Position numbers and translations under genes: made by a program. Under the pieces are notes generated by a model that worked only from the letters and a program-made list of their open reading frames with translations, was not told where the DNA came from and made no database searches. From Acanthopleura granulata (taxonomy: Eukaryota > Mollusca > Polyplacophora > Chitonida > Chitonidae), in the NCBI GenBank assembly GCA_016165875.1, contig JABBOT010000002.1, positions 33,941,868 to 34,005,867 of the forward strand: 64,000 nt of DNA, in the 5' to 3' direction. Shown here in pieces: positions 26,710 to 38,700 of this stretch (position 1 is its first letter; every line of letters starts with the position of its first letter).

Positions 26710-29700
26710 GTAAGTAAACCTTTTTGAATTCCAGTCAGAGAGTTTGATCCTTTTCAGTTTCTGTTATAGGTCATTAACCATCACTGGAATTTAATTGGCT
26801 CTAGCGGCTATCTTTAGAATACCATATCAATGAATTGCAAGTGTGTACTCAAGAAAAAAATGATAAAATTTTAATATAATCTGTACATGTATTAAGGAGT
26901 AATTCATTCATGGTAAAGACTTCTACCATTCTTTGTGCAGATAACTGTTTGGCATGTGAAGCTGTTCTTTGGTATAGTGTGTAGAAAGTAAATGAAGTAA
27001 TTAAAAATTTGAAATTTCTGGGATGTTTCTCCCAGGGGATAGGTTTGCCTGATCTGAGTAGTTGCTTTCTTGTGACACACTGCCATGTCTGTCATGAGAA
27101 CCACATGTGCAGAAGTCCTGGCAATTTGTTGGTGCTAACTGGTGTTAAAGGGTATTAGTTATAGTAGCTAGGTAGTGAGGTCCCTGGACTTTGGTTAGGG
27201 TTGATGGTTATGATGCTGTGAAAGAGAAATACTTCAGTTACAGCTGGAGTGTGTTTATCTGGCTGGGTACTTTGCCTCTCCCAAGGGTTGTGCTGTTACA
27301 GCTGACTGCTCTCTCCAAGGGGCACAGACCTCCTCACCTGACCTCCCACAAACTCCTGGATGTGCTTGCTCTTTCATTTGGCCATTGGATTTTGAGCCAA
27401 CTCTGAGACATTCCAGTATTCCTATAGATTTGTCTATTTCAGTTTATGACTGAAGTGCTTGCACATTTATTCATGGCCATGTTTTTGCCACCTGTCCCCT
27501 TTTGGAGAAACCTGCCGACATTATTTTTGTAGAATTGTCAGAAAAAAGAAGCTAAATAAAATGGTTTGAAAGAATGTCTTTCAAACTGGAAAAGCTGTGC
27601 TCATCCAGGAAAGAGGTCAGATTCCTGTGGAGTGACTTTAAATGCAAGCACGTTGCACAGATTTTTGTTCATTTTTGCAGTTTTGCTGTGTAAGGATCAC
27701 AAATTCCACAAAACATGCTACAAAAATTTAGGGAAAAGCCAAAAGCTGGTTTGTGAAGAAAGCCGGGGTCCTATCTTCAATTCTTCATTGGGGTTCTACT
27801 ACTGCCTTAAGCCCTTCTATCATTGGAGTTATACTTTCTTCAGTTATTCACTGATGCCAAACTGTCTTTGTTCACTTTGTACCAGGTTCATAAATTGTTT
27901 ACACCACACATCATTTTGAAACACATTACAACACCATGTAGTCTTCAGGAGGCATGGCGATCTTCTCTGTGACTTCAGAAAAATAATCTGTCTTTATGCA
28001 GCCTTGGAGAAGGTTTCAGAGTTGCGAGATACAAAATACTGGCTAACATTTTGTTGCATTTCAATTTTACACTAATAGAGTAAGTTGTTTATCTGGAAAG
28101 AGGAGGAATACATATTAGCAAGGGTACAGTACAAGGGATAATTCTACTCTCTCAATGGATGTCCATTAAAATTGTATTATATTGGCAGACAGGGGGCTGA
28201 TTTTCAGTCTGCAGGTGATAGTAAGCAGTTATCTCTTGAGGTAGAATCTGGTAGCCACTTAGGATGGCCTGCACCTTCCCCTGTTAAACATCCTCATATT
28301 GCCAAGGGGTCAGCTCCCTCCCAGATGAGCTACCTTATGTAAACTTGGCTTCACCAGCCTAGTCCCAGAGTTGCCACAGCTGAGCCTACCTTGCACCCAG
28401 GCTACCATAAGCCAATCTCTTTCCTCAACCCTTTGATGAGTAAGGATAATGCTCTAGTTTTGTTGACATTTTCACAGTGCTTTCCCCATCTCTGATAACC
28501 ACCTTGAGTGAAATGTTAAAAGGTCATCGCAGCATCTTGAACCAATCTGATAGAGATGTATGCATAGCTAAGTGGCACAGAAACACTGCCGTGTTTGATT
28601 AAATAGACACCGGTTGCAGTGGCCCCAGTGTGTGGGACTATTGATCTAACTAAACTGGTTATCTTGAGCTGTGTTTTGATACTACTAACAGATCCCCGCA
28701 TGGTTAAGCTTGTGTGTTGGATCAAGCAATTTTGACAGGCTAAACTAAACCTGATCACCGTAGATGTGTCTGTAGGAAAGGCCACTAGCTGCCAAACAAA
28801 AGCCTCCTATAGATTTGTCTATTAGATCCATCCTCTATAAGGATAACTTGCCACAAAAATCGTATGTGACTACTGGCTCAGTACAGATATGTGTCAAACC
28901 CTTTGTTCCCTTTTCTTGACTTTCTGAGTTCTAAATCTTAGAACAGTCTTTCATTGGCCATGTGGAGGGTGATGCTAGAATGTCAGTTCTTGGGATTTAA
29001 TCCTTTAGCTGACTCAGAAGTCCAATATGACAAGCATCAGATTTAAGAGCTCATCCTACAAACAAAAATTTTGCCACCACCAATGATTCTGAGTTAACAT
29101 CTTGAACTGTCCCTTATGAGTCTGGTAACTATTATCTTTCTCACAAGAATTAAATATGTTAAAAAACCTAGATTCAGATAGTTTCCTGAAATATATCTTG
29201 TAATGTTATTGTACAGTATGAATGGTATCATAATGAAAAATTTAAATATGCAACAGTTGTTCTGCAAAAGCCATAATATAATACTGTCAAAAAGGGAAAC
29301 CTTCAGTTTGATTGTCCAAATCCAGTGCTTTGATTTCAGTAACATTGTGTCTTCATAACTTAGCCTCTTTCCTACAAGTACTTATGAGGAACTGCCAAAA
29401 GGGCTGTCTGGGTTGCTGTAGTCATTACCTTTCTTCCAGACTATGCTATTATTTTTTTTCTTCCCCCCCCCATTTTTTTTTTAAATAAGTGGTTATGAGA
29501 CTGATGACTGAGTGCTCATAAATTGAGCACATCAGTGGTGGTAAGATGTAGCATCATAAGTGGGGGTTCTACCCTATGGATGAGACTGTCTGCCCTAACC
29601 ATGGTTTTTTCTTCCCAGGTTGGTGTTTTTTTTCAAGGATGTTATCTTCATGGTTTGCTTAATGTGTAGCTGCTCAGGGCTCTAGACAGATCTGTGCTGA

Positions 29701-32700
29701 TCCCTCAGCTGTTATCTAGCACCTCAGCTCTAGTTAACTTTTCTAACTCCCACTTGACACATCAACCTGGTATAAAACCCTCTTCCAGAGATGGCTACCA
29801 TGTACTGCCTAGATCCAGTCCTCTGACACGAGCCATCATTAGGAAGTGGCCTGGAGCACATGCTTGTTAAGGTCTGACCCATTCTCCCTAGGGGGCCTTC
29901 CTGAAGCCACCAACTTTCCCCCAACTGTCAAACCAAGTGATAAATGCAGATAATATTTTTGACAAGTGGTTCTCCCGAGGGTAAAAATCTTCCTTCACTT
30001 GTTCCTGCATTTCCTCAGACTTCAATCTTCAAAGAAATTTTACAGTTTACTAGCTCTTTTGGACAAAACTTTATGGCTCATGGTCCCTTTTGGTCTGCAT
30101 ACATTACTGACATTTAACAGCATTTCCAGGCTCTGGATGGATTTTCCAGATTGGTTCATTAAAATCCTATCAATTGACACAAGCTGTCTGGTGAGAGGTC
30201 ATTTTTCTGATGTTCATCACTCCCCAGGAGAATAATTCCCCTGGATCCATGTTTGCTGTCATCCCATCTCCAGGCCACCAATCCTATCAGTGTTGTTGGA
30301 ATCCCAGAAGGAGATGATATCTGTACTACTGTTAACCAGAGATGGACGTATCATAATGATATAATCTCTAGTTACATTGTTTTTGTGACACCTTTAGGAT
30401 TTTCTCAAGATTTACACCAGAATATTCTTATGTAGCATGGTTGTTTCTATCTGTAATTGTACAGAGAGCAGTCAATACGTCTTGAAAGAAATGTTATCTG
30501 TTTAGTGTAATAATGTGTGTCATACCTCATAGGTAATGTAAGAGGCAGATAACATTGTTATGTGTAAAAACAGATTCTTAGCACCTCTGATGCCATTCAT
30601 GTTTAATATCAGATCCATTAGATATAAATGCAAATCCAAATCACTCCAATGTCTCCTGTTATCATGCACTGTGGTATGTTGCATTATAAGGCACCTTCAG
30701 AACTGTGACCTGACCTGCTACCACTAAACCAAAATAAATCATCAGTTGACTTGGAAGGAACTGGGAAATTGCTTATTACACTTGGGAAGTGTTATTTATT
30801 ATTAATATTATTATTATTATTTCTTTTTATTACATGTTAAGTCATAAACAGAGAGTGGTTCTGGCACACAAAGATAATGCAGTGAAATGATGGGCAGGCG
30901 TCCTGTCTGCTTCTCTTTAGAAACTCTTGCTATCCAGTCCCTGAGAATATGAATCATTTGGTGGACTATTTTACATTTTGGATATCTGGTTCATATTGGT
31001 GATGGTTTTTTTTTTGACAGACGAGGGTCTCGCTTGCAGTACAGAAGGGCCTCAAAAAGGGCAGAAGGGGAGTACAAATGTGTTGCAGAAAATGTGGTCA
31101 AACAAGTGGAAAAAACAGTGGATATAGAAGGTACTGGTACAGATTTAATAATTCATGTGACACTGCAGTGCTAAATCTTGGGTAATAAGTGATGGGAGTA
31201 TATACTGTATGTAGAAAAGCATTATTTGAAATTTAATTGAGGTTTTTGACAAAGTATAAAGGATATTACATGGTATCTGTGTCAGACATGAACAAAATTA
31301 ATTAGTGTGACAGGTTGTGAAAGCTTATATGAAATGAAAACACTGACATAATGTGTACGTTAGGTGAAAGACCGTTAAAGAATATCCTGGAAAATTGTTT
31401 CATATATATGAATGTCCTAAGGATTTTCCAACAGATTAAAATGCTTTTGAAACATCAGATTTTACAGGCTCTATTGAGACATCATGGATGTCACATTCAT
31501 ATGCATGAATTATAAAAAAAATGGTTTTGTTTCAAGATCCATTTGGCAAATGCTTTCATAACCCTATGTGTATACCATGATATGCATTTCAAATTTCAGA
31601 AGTCTAGTAGTCTGTATTTTGAAGTACATATTCTAGATGTGACTTCACTGGTCAAAATGTGATCAGAGTGTTGGCCTTTCATTTCAAATATTCTTCCTGT
31701 GAATATTATCTTTGCCATTTGTGATAAGATGTCCCTGTTTTGAGGGTGGGGCTACATGTAAGGGTGTTCTGAGGGTGGTACCATGTGTTTGGGTGTCTAG
31801 CCTGGTGACTGTGGCAGTACTCTGATCTGTAGGGAAATGCTGCTGGATTGGATGAGCAGATGAGGGCTGGGTACATGAGGGGTTTTTGATAAACTCCAGA
31901 CTTTGGCCCATCCTAATGGATACAGTTTATCAACACCTCTGACTGGGACCATTTTTCAACTTAATTGCTCCCCAAGAGCCAAGCATGAATGTTATAGCTA
32001 GCTGGACACAGTGGCAGGGACAGTGGAAATATATACAGGGTTTTTAATAGGCCGCCAGCTCCACACCAGATAGTGTGTCCAGATTAAACCGATAAGCAAA
32101 GCAATAAATAAACATAACTGATGAGGAGAATTTCAAGTATTTGTCACCAGTGTGTCCCTTGTGCTTTAAACATTTTAAATCAGATGTATTTTTTGCCCTA
32201 TTTGTTTTGCTTAACATTTGGCCAGCAGTGGCTTGTTTATGTCTTGTCTCGCATCTCTGCCAGGTGGTCCTGTTCATAAACTTAGCACATAGAACAGGGC
32301 CATCTGATACAACCATGTTTATTGGTTCTGCCTCTACTGGTAAGGTCAGCTCACCCAAAGCCTTGAAAACAAGCTGAAACTACGTGGCATATGTTGGGGT
32401 TTTTTATACCCCTCTTGAGCTGCCTGAATAATTGTATCTGCACATTGGCAAAAGTAGAATTTGTTTTGGGTGAATGTGGATTTATGTTGTAAATCTAAGT
32501 GTTATAAAAAGTTTGTTATAATTAAAGATCACACCATTTTTCATGATACTCCATGATATCCTATCATATTCATTGATTATTGCTCATGTTCCAGTGTTAT
32601 TATATATATTTTCATCTGATTTTTCTTCTCATATGAATGCTATCCACATCTGCTGCATCCTGTCACAAGTGTCTCGCAGATTCTGTTGGAGGGTTCAAGG

Positions 32701-35700
32701 TTCCTTTTGTTTTACTGTCCATTTGTTTTATTTCCTACATATGCACATCCTTGCAGACTCAGAATTGATTTTCTTTTTCTGTAAACATATAGGGATCGCT
32801 GTCATCTTTAACTAATACATGTAGGTATAATTTAATGTTTCCAATTTTTCTCAACATAAAAAATTAATTGAAGTTTCTTGAATTTATCGTGTTCATCCTG
32901 TTGAACTCCAGGTGACTTTTTGGTGATTTTATATTGGCAATTTCTTGGATTTTGTCATAAAATGTCTTCTTTAGTTTTCTGCCTCAGATTTAACAGTTTC
33001 TGAAAGTAGAACAGAAAACTTCATCTTCCATCTTATGCTGCACACACTTATTCAGGCTGTTAATTTCCATGAGTCTCCTGCAAAATCTTCACTTGCTTGT
33101 TCTCCTTGGTTCAGAATTCAGATGTTGGAGCTCCATATATTCGTCAGTGTTAAAGCTACCTCTGAATTTCCAGCTTAGTGTGGTTGTCCCTCCCAGGACA
33201 GTTATGGTGCTTTTTCCTCTCAGTTCCCAGAAGAGTGAAGTTTCAGACTGCTTGTCTGCATGTGTTTACCTGGTGAGGGAAACAAGAGGCGCAGTACGGC
33301 AGACCCTGACATTGGCTCATCTCCAACTCCCTCATGCAGCCTCACTCAGTTTTTGAGGTCTTCAGGGAAACTGCACCTGATGGCCAACTGTAATTAGAGC
33401 AGCTCCTTCAGATTACTAAACAGACAAGTTTGACTTAAAACAGGAGAATCACTTTTGGAAGGTTTTTTTTTTGTCTCTGGGCACAAAACACGCTGTAGAC
33501 ATTTCTCTTGCTGTTTGTAAAAGATAGATTCTCACCAATGAAAACCTCCTGGCAGAAGCGCTTTTTTATTAAATGCAGTATACGTGTGTGGGTATATAAA
33601 GGGAGGTAATTCTGTATAGTCTAACCCGTCTGTTGACCTGCTGATATACCATTCTGATACTTGCATCTTTTTGCTTGCTGTTGATAATGAATTTTTTTTT
33701 CTTCTTTCTTTTTTTTTTTTTTGCATTTTCAGTAACAAGCAAATCTGGTGAGTCAAAGTTTACATATACATATATGTCCTTAAGGAATATAAATACAGCT
33801 ATACTAGTAAATTGTGTTCCTGGAAAGTAATAGATTATTGTATTAACCAATTGTATTAATCAAGGAGATGGGTAATTATTGAAGAAATGGAAAAATGCAA
33901 AGTTTCAGAGATTTTAGTATTCTTGCCGAGAGAATTAATGCAGTGATGTTGAAGTACATGTATATCTACAGTTTTTAAGATTATATGTGAAATATTTACT
34001 GTAATAAAATTGACAGTTTGGATGAGTTTAGAGAATCATTAAAAATAGTCAGTGGCATATCTAATAAAACAGATAGCAATTTTGAATGCACTAGGCCCAA
34101 GGGGGTTTTATCGTATATAAACAGTGACATGTCTCTCTGTGTTAAAGCTTTGTAAGTCAGTCAAACATAATTCAGCAACTTTGGTACATTTTTTTGTAAC
34201 ACCTGAAATTTACACAGACTTACATTTAGACATAGTTTCAAGTCTTAAATTAGAAAACTACAACTGAAAAGCCAGAATTGAACTGACCTTTGGGTTGTTG
34301 CCAAAGTCTGTATTGTTCTGAATTGGGCAAAAGTCATGTTGTGCTTTTGTATGTCTACCGAAAGACCCGTTTTGTGCGTCAACTATCTGTCTTATTGTCC
34401 CGTATTATGCATCCGAGCAGTGGACATAAGGTAATTCAGTCTTTTGATTCCTTCTTGCAGACACCACCACCACAGTACCTGTGGAACAGACGTCACCGAG
34501 ATTTACTCTCTGTCGGAAGGCTCACAGGGGCCTCTGTCTCAATGGAGGAAAGTGCTACTATTCAAAGGATCTTGGTGAACGGTTTTGCCGGTAAGATTTC
34601 TACTGTACTCTTGTATATCTAGCAACACGTTGAACAAATTGAATTATCCTTGCATTTTGAAGACGATAATTTCAGCAAAACTCATTAAAACTCATTCTCA
34701 TGATATGAATTTAATGGAAAAATATATTTAATGGCGGTGCAGATTGCATAAAGGAAATCATTCAGATGATTTAACTTGTCTTGGGGGTAATTTTTATTGT
34801 TCAGCTTCTTGACTCTGATATTTAGTGCTCATGAGGCTCTCAAGAGTGAAACATCTCTGTCCTGTCTGTGTGCACCTTACATCCAGTAAATCTTTTTTTT
34901 AAAAGTTGTTACATTGCAGTCTTCTGACTTAATGGTTGTCAAATATTGTGTACACGCATTTAATGAGTATTGTAAATTCATCTAACAGATATTAATTACT
35001 TTATCAAATTGATGCGTTAGTGCACGTCTCATAAGTTCAGGTCATTATATGAATATTAATCACTGTAGTGAGCAACTTTAGTAAAATTATACATATTACG
35101 CTCTAATCCATGCGGATAGTTCAAGGTGAGTTATAGACAACAAGACTGATCTTAAAGTCTACTATTACATAGAAGTGTCATACCATTCCTGGCCCAGTCG
35201 TCACCAAGTGACAAACAGGTGACAGAGGGATTGGTGTCTTTGCACAGACGCATTCTTCTCTTTTGTAATTCTTCTCTTATAATTCATTTGATTGGCTAAT
35301 GTATTTTTCGGTATACTTTATTATATTATTTTTTTTATCTTTATTACCTTTTTGGATTTGACAAATGGATGAGTATTTGGATTACAGTTGTGTACTGCTA
35401 CTTTATTAAGAGAAAACTGACAAATTTAAGAACTGAATGAATCAGCAGGCATAAACTGTCTGGCAAAGATCCTCTTTGGCATAATAACAATTTTGTATTC
35501 AAAATAACCATCATCATCATGGTATATCTAAAAAGAAGAAAACAAAGTTGATAGGGACTGTTTGAGATTGTACTAAGTTGTGCTGCTGCTGCTGGTGTTC
35601 CAGATGTCCTGTTACCCATGGTGGGAACCGCTGTCAGCATCAGCAGGCCATATACCCCTATACAGAGGAACCCCCACGAGAGGGTACGATGGTGGCATCA

Positions 35701-38700
35701 GGCCAAACACCAAACACGGGTTCCCTGGTGCTGATCTTTGAGCATGGCATGCAGAGTTGTGTTTCCAACTACATTGTACTATTACTGACTGATTCCATCT
35801 ACACCAGGCGCAACATGACTGCCTTACCATCATATTTCCCATTGAGAAACCTTTCCTGATCTCTTAAGCACTGTTAGATGTCATATTGATATTCTGTCTA
35901 TTGACTGGCTGCCAGATTGGCTGTTGGCTGTTCAGTGTTTTGCCATGTTAAAGGGCCACAAACTGTTCAAGAGACAGTCCGTTTGGCATCCGGTAACACT
36001 GGCAGTGATTTCAAATTAAAAGAATAGCATTTTTCATATGTCAGTCTGTAGACAAATGCAGAATTCAAACCTTGTCCTGTCTGCATGGTGTTGACAGATT
36101 TGTTGTTCTTAAATTAACCCTTTTTGTGGTCAGAGTTTGAAATGATTTGAAAATTGTTTTTACACTAAAACAGAATAACAGCTTTTTACCGATTTTGAAA
36201 CTTGTTGTTTATATTAACATAGTTGTGTGAAAACCAGAAGCCAATTTGGTTTGGTTGACCTTGATGTGGCATGCGTTTGCAGCAGGCAGCCTGTAGATGG
36301 GCTGGTGTGATGGTACTCTGTCTTAAGTACTCGCCGATGGCCTTGCTTGAAGATCAACCACAGAACTTGATTGGCAAGGCTTGTTTACACCTGGAACAAC
36401 AATAACCTGCCTTCTGTGTGGTCCTTTATTAGAATGTGTAATCACTTTTTGTATGTATTAGTCTGGCTAGAACAACCTCAGTCCTGCTTACAGGTATTAT
36501 AGTGAAGCTGGAGAGAGGTGGCTCCCAGGCATGGGTGTGGCTCTGAACTCCAGGGGCTGGTGTCTGCTCTCTCAAAGTTTGCTGTCCTGTAATCCTCAGA
36601 GCTTGCCCTTCCTTGCCACCTGGCAACAATCATCCCCAGTTGTCTCTGTGCATCTCTCTACAATAACACTTTCATTATCATTACCCATATTTAGGTGCTC
36701 TCAGGAGTATTCTGGAAAACGCTGCGAGTATAGGGACGTCTTCAGAGTGTTCCGACCGTTTGAAAGTATGTAAACATGGTTGCTTTCCTTCTGCATGCTT
36801 TTTTTGTCTTAATGTCCGTGTGTATACCTCATCATTCAGGATGACATTAAAAACTTAAGAATGTTCCAATAGGTTCATGGCATCATTTGAACTATCAATA
36901 CTGCACATATAGTAATCCCAGTGAGAAATGCATCCCTCATGCCATTGCCAGCTGATATTTGTCAACAGCCATGATTATCAAGTAAAGTGTACCACATGTA
37001 CTTGCCCATTGATGGCACAGATACAGTGCAGTTCTGATCTGCACCTGAGTGGTGCTGTGAAAATCACTGTATTTGCAAGTTCTAACATTTAAATAGTACT
37101 GCAATCTCCAGTATGTCAGTATAAGTGACTGTCTTGCAAATCCCAGTATGGCAGTATGATTCATAGTCTAGCGAATCCCATCCCCTCAACATGGGTGATA
37201 TTCTTGGAATGGTTTCTACAATACATTATTCTGTTTCGTTTTTGTGTAGGGAACAAAAAAGGTCTCTTTCTAAAATTTACCCTAATGTACATTATCTTAC
37301 TAAAATTGAAATGTAGATATTATAGCACATAAACCCTTGGCTGTGTTGCAGACATCCTGTCAGAGTACACATCAAACAGGTATCTGTAATTGGAGCTAAA
37401 TATTTGATGGCAGAAACCTGTATCTCCATTTTCCTGGGATGTACTCTGTCCATAAATAAAGGGTGGAATTCAGATATCCTGATACCTCCATGTCTCCTGC
37501 CCTCCAACCAAATCATGGTGTCATGGGGTGTCAGGATATCGAGTTGATTTGATGTGGATTTTTTTAAATGTGTACGCTGCTGAGGAAATGTAAACTGCCA
37601 GGATGGCTGAAAAAACCTGGCTTTCTTGTGTAGAGATCTTTGCAATTCCTTTTGCCTAGAAGCTGAATGAGTGTGTCAAGGTGTCCTATCATAACTGGAT
37701 GTAAAAGAATTAAAACCTGGTGAAGGTTTTAACTCTCTGTGATGTGTATGTGTGATACTGCTGATATTTGTATTTCTAGCCCTGTGTTCTGTCATGTGTA
37801 TGTTTTATTACCTTTTTATTTCATTTGAATTTATAGCTGGTAAAAAGTGATTGGTAAGCCTGAAGTTTTAATGCAGAATCTAACCAAATGAATGCAGCTT
37901 TTGTTTTTTGTTTTAATGATGGCATGCCTTCAGCTTGTCAGAAATTCTACCATTAATTGTCAACTCATTATTTACACTTTTTCAAGAATGTTTATGTTGC
38001 ATTAAAATAATTTGCATTTGTTAGGCATGATTAAAGGCATCATTAATTATGCTTCATTGTTTGCCATGGTAACAAAAGTGGGACTTAGTTTGGAAAGAAA
38101 AATTGTGATTGAAAATGTTTGCATTATTAAATTCCATACTCATATTTGATTTCGTTCAAAAATGTACTACCATCTTCTGTTTGCATGAGATAAATAATTC
38201 TGCAAAGCATGGATTACCGTGGTAACCACTGGTTGCTGTAGTAACCCTTATCTCTGGAGGATCAGCATGTATGCCGTGGTTAGCATGTCAGACAGATTTC
38301 AGGGTATACTCAGCAACCATTAATTTTCTGTCCCAATGTAACACTGATTAACTGTATATGTAAGACAGAGATGGTTTATTTCCAGCCAAAGCAAAACTTG
38401 AACGTGACCGTACCTTAATAGTTATAGGCATAGTGATTGCCTGCCTGGTCTTCATTGTCATCTGCATACTGTCTTACTACTTGGCCAAGTAAGTACCATG
38501 TTCTCCATGTCTGTAGTAAGCTAGTTTTACCATTTTCAAACACATAAGAAATCCAAAAATGAAGTAATTTCAGTGATATTTACAACTGTTTCGTGAGTGT
38601 ACTTCAAAAACTGTCCATCACATGTATTATTAATTCGTCTGAATATAATAAAACTTGTGAGAGTAATGAAAGGCCTATTCGGTGATTCGGTTTATGAGTC

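Noticed and set aside
32044..32377. Opposed 104- and 78-codon frames in a neuregulin intron
   Set aside because: No recognisable motif in either; no splice support.
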